DNA of 64,000 nucleotides, from positions 13,661,001 to 13,725,000 of the forward strand of contig JAMJFZ010000320.1 of the NCBI GenBank assembly GCA_026225945.1, read 5' to 3'. Shown piece by piece: positions 24,868 to 37,140 of the stretch. Numbering within the stretch: the first letter of the stretch is position 1; each line of letters starts with the position of its first letter. The notes beneath the pieces are model-generated. The model did no database searches, had not been told where the DNA came from, and was given only the letters and a program-made list of their open reading frames with translations. The position numbers were made by a program, and so were the translations under genes. Source of the DNA: Cricetomys ansorgei. Taxonomy: Eukaryota > Chordata > Mammalia > Rodentia > Nesomyidae.

Positions 24868-24899
<32 letters not shown>
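24868..24899. repeat. (CA)n microsatellite
   Basis: Uninterrupted CA repeat preceded by tgcatgtgtatatgta. Confidence 0.95.
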
Positions 24900-26289
24900 C
24901 CAAATTATGTTATGCCACTTGAAGTGATATGCTTCCCCCAAGAGCCATAGACTATCTGAAGAAAAAAAAAAAAAAACCAGTACTAAGCATGAGAAAGTTC
25001 CATTTGATTGCTGGTCAGGGAAGTCCAACAGATCTATAGACTATCACCACTGCCCTTTGTCACCTTCCAAAATCTGAAGGTAAGACCCTGTTGCTGAACA
25101 CAACACATGTTTTGGTCTCAGGACTTGAAGAATCAAGCTGGTACTGACAGGAGCTAGAAGGATCCTCCCCGAGGACCAGCTCCCATGGTACTGGAAGGTG
25201 CTATGAGAGCTGCCAAGGGAGAAAAGATACCAACAGTCCTACCTCATCTGGAAAGCCTGTAACAGCCACTGCCTGGCAGGATACCACAACAATGGAATAG
25301 TGACACATATTTTGGGAGTAAACCAACAGCTGTCTAATTGGACTTAAGACACACTCAAAAGGAGAAAACTAATGCCTAATGCTTGGCCAAGAACCCATGG
25401 CTGGAGAGGTCACAGATACTAGAGAAACCTACAATTGGCATTTTCTTAAATTAATATATCTTACAACTGTACCCAGAAACTTCAGATACTCATGGTCTTA
25501 AGTAATCACTCACAGCAAGCCGAGAGGAAGCAAGGCTACTAGAGCAGCCGCCCTTCTAGTCAGTCAGCTCTACGAACTGAATGTCCTGGAGTCACACATT
25601 CCCAGCTGAAAAATGAGAATAAAATACTGAACAGTAGAGAAGCCGAAATGAGGAAAAGGCAGTGTAACTCTGGCCGCTGGGTGTGAAACAGTAAATGGTG
25701 GCAAGTCCTGTATGTAGGCAATAAGATTCTAGCAGGACGCAGGAAAGAAGTCTGAGAATACGCATGCTGTATCTCATCTGCATGCTACTAAAAGCCAAGC
25801 TACAGTTTATGAATCTGCTCTGCCCCTAATACAAAACACAACAGAAGAAACGCATTACTCTGGTTCCTTATGAAAATATAAACTCGACCAAGGCACAATT
25901 GTCTACAATGGTGCCACAGTCTGCAGGCTTAGGCTTTACATTATCAAAGTGCAAATCAAGAGAAAATATAAAGATAAAAAATAATTTGCTTTTACAACAA
26001 TTTCAATATTCTAGAGAACATATTCGTGAAAATTAAAAGTATTAATTCTTATCCATAAAATCTGGGAAGCACTGTTACCCCTAAAGGGTTCTGTTGTTGT
26101 TCAGCAACTCTAATTCTCACACTGAATTAATGAGAAACACTAAGTGGTTTAGATGCCATCAAGAATAGGAGCCAAGCTGCACGTGGTAGCACTCTCCTGT
26201 CAACACTGTGCTTACTCACCTCCCATTCCGTTCTTATTCTTTCCCTGTATCAAATCCTTTCTCACTGCCATTTTCTTCATATGAAATAT

Positions 26290-26457
26290 ACTTTCCCCCG
26301 GAGGTCTGCTCTTCCAGAGGTCCTGAGTTCAATTCTCAGCACCCACATGGTGGCTCACAACCATCTATAGTGGGGTCTGATGCCCTCTGCTGGCATGCAG
26401 GTGTACATAAAGATGGAATGCTCATATATATAAATAAATAAATCTTTAAAAAAATAA
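26290..26457 (+). mobile_element. B2 SINE, 5'-truncated
   Basis: tctgctcttccagaggtcc ... cacccacatggtggctcac ... ending in aaataaataaatcttt and an A tail. Abuts the L1-like composite. Confidence 0.85.
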
Positions 26458-26459
26458 CT

Positions 26460-28376
26460 TGAGTTTCATACAATGTCTCTTGATAACACCCTCCTCCCAT
26501 TCCTCCCTGGTCTACCCATTCACCCCTGTGCCCTCAAAAAATAAATAATAAAATAAAATAACAAGAGAAAAATAAGTCCGGCTTGTGAGACAGGAGCATG
26601 AGTCATGGACATCACCATGGTTTTTGGAAGCAGCAGGCTACCCTGATCATGAACATTCAGTTGTGCTATACTAGCCTGAGATTAAGTATGATGAAGTTTA
26701 ACCTGAAGTTGGGTTTCAGTGCCCAAACCCACAGGCTGGATACCTCACAGATACCAAGGCCTCCTGCAGGCACCAGGACATCCCAAAGGCATCCCAAAGA
26801 CACCCACGCATCACACAGGCACCCGGTCTTCCCACAGGCACACAGACATTGTACAGGCATCCCACCATCTCTCAGTCACCCAGACATTACACAGGCACCT
26901 TGGACTCCTCCAGACATCCCACCACCATCCTGCAAGGACCCAGCAATCCCACAGGGATCTGGTACTCCTGAAGGCACCTGGGCATCCTGCAGGCCCTTAG
27001 ATATCACACAGGCACCCAGACTTCACTCAGGTACCTGGACTTCACACAGATACCGGAAAGCCTACCAGAACAAGTGTCTCACGAATCCAGGCTCAAGCAC
27101 CCAATGAACTCTTGATGGTGTCAGCAATGCAGACAAATCTCTAATTGTCCTGGTCCACATGAGCATTTTGTGGTTTCTAAGACCCTTCCCATAGGAAGAG
27201 ACTTAACTCTGAATATGGAATATTCTTCAGCTGGGAAATCCTGCTGTTGCTCAGGATCAGGGTGATCTGAGGCACTGTGTTCAGGGCCAGGACTTGCTCA
27301 AGCTCCAGAATGCTGCACACCCCCTACCCTCATCAGTGTCTGTCCTGCTGTCTCAGACTTAGTGCTTACAGCCCCTGGCCCATCAGGTAGAGCAATATGA
27401 ATAGTGGCCACAGCCATGGGAGTGGCCTGGTGGCTAGTGAAGAGATCAGGAGGGCCTACTGGCAATGAGAAAGCAGGTCTCTTGTGTGGATACTCAGTCC
27501 AGAAACTGAGACATTCTTTGGCTGGGATATTCTGTTGCTGCTCAGGACTGGGATGATACTGCTGTTGGCAGCAAGTTTGGAGGCAGGACCTGGTCGAGTT
27601 CTAGACTACTGCAGCCTTCCCTGCTCTTCTCACTGTTTGTCCTACTCCCTGGCCTTTGTGGCTGCAGCCCATGCGTAGTGCTGCCGTGCATGCTTTCCCC
27701 CACCCCATCAGGGAGAGCAATACGAGTGGTGGCCATGGCCATAAGAGTGGCCTGTCAGGCAATGAAGAAGCCAATAGGGTCTGGTGGCAGCTTAAGGACT
27801 GATCCCTTGTCTGCCCTCGGTTCACGCCTATACCCGTCCCCGCCTCCAGCCATGAGTCTCCTAACAGTGTGCACTACAGTTCTCATTTGCCAAGTCCCCA
27901 GCTCTGCATCTTTTCATAGTGTGCATGCTCCATTCTCTGAGTGGCAGCCCCAGCCTGATGGGTTGCGACAGAGCAGCCGGATTGTGGCTCAGCCTCCTTG
28001 AGCAACTGTCCCTCTCAGGGAAGCCTACCTCTCTTGTTCACACCACAGTCACTGTGACGGTGTCTCTAGTTCAGTGTCCTCCACACACATGGGCAGAGCC
28101 TTTGGCCTTGATCCACTATCCCTCCTCTCCACTCATAGCCAGCTGACTTTCCAGGTGTGTCACTGCTGCTGAGTCTTTCCAACCACTCACGATTCTCAAA
28201 GTTCTCCTCTAAGGACTCAGTGCCAGTGTAGCACCTCCCATTCCACACGTAAGTGAGGTACCAGGGACACCTTGAGTGGAGGCAGCAGGGCAGTGGCTGG
28301 AGCCCTATAGGACTCTGCCTGCTGCTCCCCACCATCTTGAAAGCAAGTCTCCTAGACCAGCCTCTTAAAAGCTTAA
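26460..28376 (-). mobile_element. Internally deleted L1-like composite
   Basis: The left end (26460-26530) resembles the L1 3' end at 15.66 kb (tttcatacaatgtctcttga; A/T-rich tail, complement strand). The middle is a degenerate minisatellite (26745-27055). The right part has two ~288-base monomers (starting about 27222 and 27510), followed by a GC-rich segment reaching the complement of a ttcaagatggtgggg leader near 28336, reminiscent of rodent L1 5' UTR monomers. No ORF2 sequence is visible between the ends. Family name is by eye. Confidence 0.5.
26745..27055. repeat. Degenerate ~24-base minisatellite
   Basis: Irregular tandem units built around caggca(c/t)cc(c)agac and similar, about twelve copies. 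They create a 169-residue Pro/His/Thr-rich plus-strand ORF that is a composition artefact. Confidence 0.75.
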
Positions 28377-29511
28377 ATATGTTCATTCAGGGACATGTTT
28401 ATTGAGCATCTTTTCCATGTACAGCACAAAGCTGGAGAATGACTGAAGACAAAGTCGTAAGCTGTGGTCCCAACTGTAACGTATACATGTAGACAGCTAA
28501 CCTTAAGGAGTCAGCTGAAGAGATCTGTCAACTGTAAAAACAAACTCTCTCCCCTTCTACTGCCCCTCCTTTATTCCTAGTTTTCCTCAACTATTCTAAA
28601 TCACTCCCCACATTCACAACTTGTGTATACAGCTCCCTTGTTCCTCATACACACGGACCTCAAAACTATCTGCCTATACAATTAAACATTCATTAAATTT
28701 TCCTTAAATAGTACGTATTATTGAAATACTAATTTAAAAACTCTTTCCAACAACAAAGATCTCTTTCCTTTTATCTAACACAAGTTGTGGCCAAAGTGAT
28801 AGGAATAAAAAGCGTGGTACAAAGGGGTTCACACTGATACCCATCTCATTCCTCCTTGGCTCAACACAACAACTCCACCTTAAGAGATCTTCCCAGAATC
28901 ATCTCTGGAAGTGTTCAAGGAATGTTAGCCGAGGAATAGATTTATTAAGACATTTCTCATTCTTTTAAGATAAAAATTAAACTTTAACAAAGGAAAATAC
29001 CTATTTTTTTCTTTTAAAAAGTTTCCCTAAAGATTTCTGTAATGTATGAGTAAGCTTTGATTAACTACCATATACTTTTAAAATTTTTCTTTTCAAAATT
29101 TACTCGCTACTCCCTAAACCTATACCTATAATGCCATTGTTCACAGAACAGTGTTTATGTACTGGTCTTACAACCAATACAGTCTGAAGTATAGCACACT
29201 TCTTTCTGTAACTGAGATGCCATAGTAAGATTCAAATCCTTGTTTTATGATTGTGATATTAGCAAATAATGGCATTTTGTTAAACACAGTAGTGCAGAAA
29301 GATCAAGAATCTAGCTCTATAAGTGAATTAATACAAGCACCCTAGGATGTATTAACTTACTTTATCTTTTCCAAACACGACCATTAAAAATTAGCTAGAC
29401 GTTTTCAAGTAAGCAAAATTTTTAACAGTTAAAAATTTAAACTTATTTTCTTAAGTAAAATAACTCAAAATATAAATTATCAACTTTATTTTGAAAAAAC
29501 ATACACCATAC

Positions 29512-29652
29512 CTGGTTACTGCCATGGCCAAAAGGTGTACTGGATACGTTAGTGGTTACACTGTGTAAAATAATCTCACCACTAAGAGACCCAGAAGCAA
29601 TGTAGCAATCATTCCAATTGTATGCCACACAAGTTACTTCACCTTTATGATC
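29512..29652 (-). CDS. Nedd1: Nedd1 exon 5 (residues 117-163)
   Basis: 141 bases, 47 codons, phase 0 at both ends. Encodes DHKGEVTCVAYNWNDCYIAS, then GSLSGEIILHSVTTN and FGHGSNQ, the next WD40 blade. The acceptor has a good pyrimidine tract (gtttctttcag). The donor is CAG|gtatgg. It is followed by the 17.3-kb intron 5. As with exon 4, skipping would preserve frame. Confidence 0.95.
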
Positions 29653-32525
29653 CTGAAAGAAACAAATTAAAAAATAGCAGCCATCAATTCCCATGTTTTG
29701 AAGAACAGAAAAGAATATAGTTGTCAATCTGACACCTGTGCGAACATTTTCCTCCAAACACAACATTGCTAAGTTGATTAGGAAAGTACACAATCAAAGT
29801 GCAGTCTCCACAGAGGACACTTTCTCAGAAACATATTACGTGCCCATGGATTCTGAAAGAATAAACAGTCTAGACGGGGAACTTACGTCCACCTTACAGA
29901 ACTGACTTCTATTGATACATAGCATTTATTTCAAGTTAAATGCTTATTCTTGGTATTATTGTTCAGCTAGAAGACACAAAAATTAACACCAAATGACCTA
30001 GAAAATGCTAAATAAACAGTGGCATTTAGGGATCAAAAGGAGAAAAACAGGTATCATTGTCAACCCTACTGAATGAGAGAGACATAAATTTGAGTCTCAC
30101 CTTAAAGAAAAGATAAGAGTGGGGAGTGGCAGTACACACTTGTAATCCCAGCACTAAGGAGAATCATGAGTTCAAGACCAACCTGTACTACATAGAGTTC
30201 TAGGCTAGCCTGAGATATACAGCAAGTTCTTATCACAAAAGACAAGCAGATAAAGTGGGCAAAAGAGCAATAAGTAAGCTAGGAACATCTGAGGCATCAG
30301 GTAGCAGCTGCTTCCATTGGCTGAGTACCCATCTCTGCTGAGGCTTCACATACTAACTAGTCAATCCCTAAAAATCCCAAGAAGCAATGTAAGCTTAAGA
30401 GACTGGTGCAATCTTATATATGTGCCAAATGACACATAGATAAGATTCGATTCCAAATCAAACCTAACACAGCAGACTGTCTCTCACATATGAACAGAAT
30501 CTACTTAGAAAGAATGAAAAGTCCATGATCTTGAACAGAGTTCAAAAAGATGGTTTCCAAACATTTAATTAGAGATATTTAGCAGGAACAGGTAACACTG
30601 ACCAGTTAGAAAGGTGGTTTTGTTTTGATTTTTGACAATATGGTGTTCTGTTATTTCCTAAGATAAAGAGACTAAACTCTGTACAAACTAACTAATGGAT
30701 TATCAAGAATAGTGTAGCTAGGACATCGCTTACTATATCAAACGATCCTTCAAACACAGCCCCCTCTTCTATCAAAGAACAATTGCCTGATTGAAAAAAA
30801 AAAATGCTTGATGAGAAGAAATAAGCAGCATTTTGTACACTGTTGTCATGGGGAATTAAGAGCGTGTGCCATCCATAGAACTTCTGTGGCTCTGTACAGG
30901 AGCAGATGTCTCCCTAATTTCACCTGTTGAAAACACATCACCAAGAAACATTTACTATGCACCAACCAAATGCCAGAAATTGTATTACATTACTATGAAG
31001 AAGATTATAGATGAGGAACCCAAAGGTGAAAGAGAAAGTTTCCTGGATGGGACAAATGCTTCTAAAATAGACAAGCAAGCCTTCTAACAATTTCAAATGA
31101 TAGCAAGATAAAAAGCTATCTGAATTTAAAAAAAAACAAAAAACAAAACTGAGGACTGGCAATGAGTAGAATTTTGCAATGGAATAGGTGAGGCCAAAAA
31201 GTCTGTGGCAAATGGTCAGACTGACCTCAGCTCTGTGAGACATTCTCTAACCAGAATGAGGACATCCCTCCAAGCAATGTGAGTTTACACAGTGCACAAT
31301 TCAGACGCAAACCAAAGAACAGGGCCTGCCCTTGCACGGACCACCATGAAGATGACAGAAAACAAGCTCTTCGGCATTTGACTCAGATTTCCACGTGCAC
31401 ATGAAAATAATACTTGCTGCCTTGCAGAGTTACTGAAATACGCAGAGTAAGCGTTTGCGAGCACAGTGGCTAGCATATTAATGAACAAGACAAAAGCTAA
31501 CTATTTCATTAGAAACAACTCTCCAATTATGTTTTGTTTTTTCCCATAGCAGAGTTCAAAAGCTCTTCGAAGTTTAGCCACACGTAAAACAATCAACTCG
31601 GAAGGTAACACAGAAGCAATTACAGGATCATGTCTCAGTTTCACTTTGAGAGAGGGGGGAACTATTCTTCAAAGCAGAACCTTTAGAATTAACTCAACGC
31701 TGGTAACATACGCAGCAAAATGTCTGGTATGTACTACAACAGCCTGGAAATGGGCCAACTAGGGAGCAGGTGAGGATGCGGATGGAACACTGCTGGCCAC
31801 AAGATGCCCACTGATGTCACATGATGAGTAACATGGGTAAGTTAAAGGACGTTCTTCCTGCACGCGGGGGAATGAGTATACACAACTATTTAAATTTCTC
31901 ATATTAAAACTTTTTAAATAGCAAACTTCAAAACAGCTTTGTAATTCCCCTTCTAAAATATTTACAAAGCAAAAGTAAAAAAGGGGGGGGGGAGGAAAAA
32001 GTAGTTAATAAATGTTAATCACAGACTTTCCTGAGATGAATATGCTTATTTTCTAAAACTACAAAGAGCTACCTGAGGGAACACTAATTTTAAACAGTAA
32101 ATTAAGTTAAGAACTATTTCACTACCGACTTTAAAAACTATACACATGTAAGGAGACATCAATAGTGGCAGCCAGACACGCTACAGAACTAATAGGCTCA
32201 ACGGAACTTTTCTAAAACCTCTTAAAAAGAAAATTAAAAAAGAAAAAATCCTTGATGACATAACTAGACTTCCAAAAGAGAAAATCTCAAAGAAGTGGTA
32301 CATTCGAAACAGCAGAAATATGTGAAAAACAATACAGAAAAGGCAGCAAGGCATCAACAATTTTTATGAGGGAAAAAAAGTTTCAGCCAGACAGCACCTA
32401 TATTTTCGCCAGAAAGTCTCACTTTAATTCTAAAGCACTTCAATTATGAGGGCAAAGTTTGGTAACCATTCCAAAATGGGGTGTGAACTACTCATTCTAT
32501 AGATATTTAAAATACACTCACTTAC
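29653..32525 (-). other. Nedd1 intron 4
   Basis: Mostly unique AT-rich sequence with one old B1-like SINE (30118-30237), a short G run at 31982-31992 and an A-rich run at 30796-30805. No gene recognised. Confidence 0.85.
30118..30237 (+). mobile_element. Old B1-like SINE
   Basis: gtggggagtggcagtacac ... gtaatcccagcac ... followed by duplicated taggctagcc-type sequence. Diverged, and without a clean tail. Confidence 0.6.
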
Positions 32526-32642
32526 CTTAAGAGATCGATGAACTCGTTTTGATTTTAAATCCCAAATATTAACAGTGTTATTTAGGCCTCCACTTGCCAA
32601 ATACATTGACGTGGAATTTAAATCGACACATGTCTGCTTTTG
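32526..32642 (-). CDS. Nedd1: Nedd1 exon 4 (residues 78-116)
   Basis: 117 bases, 39 codons, phase 0 at both ends. Encodes QKQTCVDLNSTSMYLASGG and then LNNTVNIWDLKSKRVHRSLK, containing the WD dipeptide of a propeller blade. The donor is AAG|gtaag and the acceptor is caatag. The exon length is a multiple of three, so skipping it would keep frame but remove most of one blade. Confidence 0.95.
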
Positions 32643-32816
32643 CTATTGAAACAAACAAACAAATATTAGCTTAACAGGGCCCGGAGATGGTATCGACTCT
32701 CGCAGCACAGGATAGCGAATTTGCTGAATTACATGCACAAAGACGCTGTACTTTTGCCTCTCCTCAACCTCCATAAGGACCAACAGCTTATTCATTTTAA
32801 GATGTCAAGAAAATCA

Positions 32817-32967
32817 CTGGGCAGTGGTGGCACACAACTTTAGTCCCAGCACTCGGGAGGCAGAGGCAGGTGGATCTATGTGAGTTTGAGGCCAGCCTGG
32901 TCTACAGAGTGAGTTCCAGGATAGCTGGGGCTACAAAAAGAAACCCTGTCTTGAAAAAACAAAAAAG
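32817..32967 (+). mobile_element. B1 SINE
   Basis: gggcagtggtggcacac ... gtcccagcactcgggaggc ... gaaaccctgtcttgaaaaaac. Antisense to Nedd1. Confidence 0.9.
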
Positions 32968-33720
32968 ATGTCAAGAAAATGAAATATTGGTGCTGTTCTT
33001 TAATGAAGCGTAGCTAGAGAGGAAGCCTAAGAAACATAAGAAACATCAAGCCTTGGTCTCCCATCAAGTGGGCACTCACTATCCCCGATGCTAAGATCTG
33101 CTCTAGGATCAGAACACCTTAACATCAGAACACAGAACACAATTGTTCCCCAGCTCAGAAATGCAAAGCATAAGTAAGGCCTTTAAATAATGTCTAGCTT
33201 AGATTCCCATTTTACAGATGAGCAAAGGTTTTTAAACAGATCAAGACACACACCCCAAGTCTCCTAGCAAATCTCACCCCAGCAAGTCTCAAGCATGTCA
33301 CCAAATCCAGACCTCAGGGGCTGGTGACGTGGCTCAGTAGTTGAGCATTTTCTGTACAAGTGTGAAGTTCAGGGAAATACACCTCCAAATACAAATTCAT
33401 GCATAAACATATAAACAAAATAATCCAGTATCACATCCTTCTGCAACTCAGCAAAGGCACAAATTATCAACATGAAGGTGCTGAATACCCCTTGACTCCT
33501 TGTCACCCTGACCCAACCTATCAACAAAGTCTATAGACTCCAATCCTACAATAAATTCCACATGCCTTCCCTCATTTAAATATACTACCAGCACTAACCC
33601 AAACTTTGCCCAACCATGGCAGGAATCTCCTAGCTAGTTTTCCTGTTTCCACTCCTGCTTCCTGAAAGCCCATCCCCCAAACACAGTGGACAAATATTGA
33701 AAAAAAAAAAGCAAATCAGA

Positions 33721-33893
33721 GCCAGGTGATGGTGGTACACTTCTTTTAATCTCAGGACTCGGGAGGCAGAGGCAGGCAGATCTCTGAGTTCGAGGCCAGC
33801 CTGGTCTACGGAGTGAGTTCCAGAACAGCCAGAGTTATAACAGAGAAACCCTGTCTCTAAAAACCAAAAAAACAAAACAAAACAAACAAAAAA
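33721..33893 (+). mobile_element. B1 SINE
   Basis: Complete B1 ending in an A/C-rich tail (aaaaccaaaaaaacaaaac). Antisense to Nedd1. Confidence 0.9.
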
Positions 33894-34048
33894 GGAAAGC
33901 TGGGTACAAAGGTTTTTAAATCTAAAAACAAGTGGTTAAATTTCATAGTCCACTATAGCAATTATAATACTGTTAATGCCAATCTGTCCACTTCAAGAGG
34001 AAATACACAAAATTCAAAACAAAACCACGAACTTAAAATTTCATTCTA

Positions 34049-34220
34049 GCCGAGCAGGGGTGGTACACATTTTTAATCCCAGCACTTGGGAAGCAGAGGC
34101 AGAGGATCTCTGTGAGTTTGAGGTCAGCCTGGTCAACAGAGTGAGTTCTAGAACACCAGGGCTACAAAAAGAAATCCTATCTCCAAAAAAAAAAAAAAAA
34201 AAAAAAAAACCAAAACCAAA
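34049..34220 (+). mobile_element. B1 SINE with long A tail
   Basis: agccgagcaggggtggtac head, diverged body, and an A run of about 26 bases at 34184-34209. The long pure tail suggests a fairly recent insertion or tail expansion. Confidence 0.9.
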
Positions 34221-34671
34221 TCCAAAACAAACAACAAAAATTCATTCTAAAATAATTTTAAAGTAAGTAGGGTGGAAATTTCTTTCCCCAAGTAGAAAAG
34301 GCCTGATAGTTCAAATAGCATGTGAGTTGACAGGTCTGGGATCCCACCAAAATAATGACCAGAGCCCTTATATATTACAAGAAATCCCTAACAAAGGGTA
34401 AGGAATCAGCGTTTGCAAAAAGTTTTCGTAACTATAGTACAATAGAAATCAGAATTCTGATGAACTCATTCATCCACCCGCTTTATAATGTAACGTCTTA
34501 AAAGTAGGGAGAGCTAAAATTACACAAATAAATAGGAATATTCATCAAGTCCTCAGAATGATTCACATTTGCATATATCATGTTAAAATATAAAAGTATA
34601 AAATAAAATTTGAAGTATAAAAGTGCAAAGTATACTTTTTTTTTTTCTTTTAAAATGGGAAGAGGAGAAGT

Positions 34672-34800
34672 CAACCAGGGTATCTCATGCCTTTAATCCA
34701 AACACTAAGGAGGCAAAAGCAGGTGGCTCTTCTCAACTGGTCTGAACCAGCAAGTTCCAGACAGCCAGGACTATACAGAGAGACTCTGTCTCAAGCAGAT
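34672..34800 (+). mobile_element. Old B1 SINE
   Basis: Degenerate B1 (atgcctttaatccaaacac ... gagactctgtctcaag) with no clean tail. Confidence 0.65.
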
Positions 34801-35736
34801 GCCCCTCCCCCGAAAAAGGGGGTGGGAGTGCTAAACATGGATTTTTAAAACACAGAACATAAAAGTGCACCCAGCTATGAAGGCTGAAGAGACTGAGTTG
34901 GCTGTGACAGCAGCTTGCTGCCACTTCTGAAAGGACGCAAAGATCCCAAGACTGTTGTTACGCCTATTCTGAAGAGCACAGTCAACCCACTGACAGGCCC
35001 ATTCTCTTCTTCACCGTTACTTAGCCTGTCTGCCTCACACTCCCATTCTACCCTTATCAGACATTCTCTCTAAGAGTCCATGCCTGGACTGGATGTGAGA
35101 TTTAAGCTATCAAAAGGGAAAAGGGAAAAAAAAGAAAAGAAAAGGAAGCAGCAGCAGCAAAAAAAAAGCTCTACCTTTTCCGTTTAGGTGTTACTCTCTT
35201 TTGTGAAGGTGTTAATGGAAATGAGATACGCAGTACCACCCTGAATGAACTTAAAAAACAAAAGGATAAAGAAATAATATTCAGTAAGAGCTTCGCTGTG
35301 TGCTGTGGGCCCAGGAATCACTGAAAAAGCTGATCTGTTTCAGGTGCTTAAGGAAGGCCCAGGCAGATCCTTACGTTCCAAGCAGTCAGAATCTAAAGCA
35401 AAAGGACACCTCAGGACTAGTCTTTTGTTGATGATCCTGCATCCACAGCAGGGGCAGTTACATCACCAGGGTTCATGTAGCCAAGACAATCTAATGACCT
35501 AGGTCTCAAATCAACAAAAGGGGAAACAGGAAGAAAGTATCTTCCTAATGAAATCTAAGGCCTCAAACGTTCTCCTAGAATTCAATATAATCTCACCTAA
35601 CAACATTTCACTAAGAATATATATATATACTTCATCCGTTACTGTCCTAGTCAGAGTTTAGGTGAAAACCATTTTTAAATGCAAACAATCATAACAAGTC
35701 ATTGTCATTTAAGCAAAACTAAGATTTTTAACTTAC

Positions 35737-35831
35737 CCCTTCAGCAAGCTCCAAAAGCGGAACAGGTTTACATTTGCAACTTGATACCACTATTTTGTCG
35801 CCACTGGAAGATGCTGTCACTAGAAAATTAT
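35737..35831 (-). CDS. Nedd1: Nedd1 exon 3 (residues 46-77)
   Basis: 95 bases. They complete the split Asn codon and encode NFLVTASSSGDKIVV and then SSCKCKPVPLLELAEG, WD40 propeller sequence matching NEDD1 orthologues. The acceptor is cttag at 35832-35836. A U12-type branch motif TTCCTAACTC lies at 35850-35841, with the branch A twelve bases from the AG, pairing with the unusual donor of exon 2. The donor at the other end is an ordinary GTAAGT, phase 0. Confidence 0.95.
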
Positions 35832-36597
35832 CTAAGTCAAGAGTTAGGAAGCATTAACAGTTCATGGGCATCCACAGCACCCAGCTACAGTCACAGGAGC
35901 ACAGTCACGTAAGCCAACACCAAGACGAGTGTACAAGTACACAAACACAGCTCATGCAACAGCTTTCAAAAGGGTTCCAGTTACTAATTACTGATTCTCT
36001 TTTCCAGGACTGCAGCGAAGAACCATCCCTTCCGGCTATGCTATCATGTGAAAGCTACTTCGCCCGTGTAAAACACTCCTCCCTTCCCAGAGTGGGCCAA
36101 AAGGTCTAATTTTATCCCTTCATAAGTGAGAACATGATAAAAGCAGCATACACAAATAAAAATCAGCTTCCATATAGAAAATCTGTTCAGAGGATTTATT
36201 TATTAATCCAGCGCTTAGTACCAACCTCAGTTAGAAAGCTAGCATCCACACCACTCTCCTACTTCCCCCAACAGAAAAGTGAAGACAGGAATCACTGCCA
36301 AAGATGCTTCTACCACGAATATATTAAAAATTAGTATTATGCAGAGGATTATAAACACAACCGAACGTGGTTAAAATAGAAACTTAAGTTATGCGCATTT
36401 AAACTTTATTTTAAATTAATCTTCACTTAAATTTTTAATTAATCTATGTAATTATATATGAATAATAATAAGTAAACACAAAAAAACACAATACAATGTA
36501 AGTACTTTAAATCAAAATGATTTAAAAGGTTAATCAAGAATAAGAGTCTGATTTTGAAAGTCATAGCACACTGAAATACCACAATGCTTTACATTCA

Positions 36598-36785
36598 TTT
36601 GTGTATGTGTGTGTACCGGTATGTGTGTGCACACCACACACACGTCACTCCAGGTATGGAAGTCAGAAGACAACTCATGGGAGTCATTCTCTCCTTCCAC
36701 CAACTGGGTTCAGTGACTGTAGTTCATCAGGTTCAGCAATAAGCATCCTCACCCTCTGAGCCGTCTTGCTGTCTCAATAGTGCAG
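36598..36785 (-). mobile_element. B3/B2-type SINE, minus strand
   Basis: GT/CA-rich tail at 36600-36645, then a complement of the tRNA-SINE body, ending ctctgagccgtcttgctgtc, the complement of the box-A head. Confidence 0.6.
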
Positions 36786-36931
36786 GGCTTTTAAACTTCC
36801 AACTTTTAGGAAGCAAAGTCTAAGCATGGAAGCAATGGAAACATCTAGATAATCCTTACTATATTATTTTGGACAGTGTGCATAATATTCAGATATTTTA
36901 TGACTAGACCATGAATTGGAACAAAAATTTT

Positions 36932-37140
36932 TGTTGTTTTTGAGACAGTACCAAATATCTTTAGCTGGCTTCAAACCTTATTTTGTAGTCTAGAATGACC
37001 TTGTGATTCTGATCCTCCTGGTTCCGCCCCCCAAATACTAAGATTACAGGCATGCACCTCCATGCCTGATTTAATGTGGCGCTTACAATCAAACCTAGGC
37101 ATGCTAGGCAAGCCTCTACCAACTGAGCTACATCCCGGCT
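36932..37140 (-). mobile_element. B4-type SINE, minus strand
   Basis: Starts tttgagacagt and contains gattacaggcatgcacc (complement of a B1-like half), then aggcaagcctctaccaactgagctacatccc, which is the complement of an ID-like head: the fused architecture of B4. Confidence 0.65.

Larger units (their letters stand above)
12170..29511 (-). other. Nedd1 intron 5 (17.3 kb)
   Basis: By far the largest intron. From the right it holds an L1-like composite (26460-28376), a B2 (26290-26457), a CA repeat (24868-24899), an ID-like SINE (about 22748-22815), a B1 with transduced flank (21382-21705), a complex CA/CCCCCC minisatellite (20317-20637), a B1 (19062-19228), a minus-strand L1 (15640-18510), a B1 with GGAA repeat (14860-15062), GA-rich degenerate repeats (13690-14240), and a B4 (13312-13530). 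22.9-24.8 kb and 28.4-29.5 kb look unique and carry nothing I recognise. Confidence 0.85.
32643..35736 (-). other. Nedd1 intron 3
   Basis: Contains a cluster of four B1 SINEs, all antisense to the gene (32817, 33721, 34049, 34675), an ID/B4-head-like scrap at about 33318-33390, and A-rich runs. No coding segment was found. Confidence 0.85.

Noticed and set aside
26598..27107. 169-residue plus-strand ORF
   Set aside because: Degenerate minisatellite inside an L1-like element.
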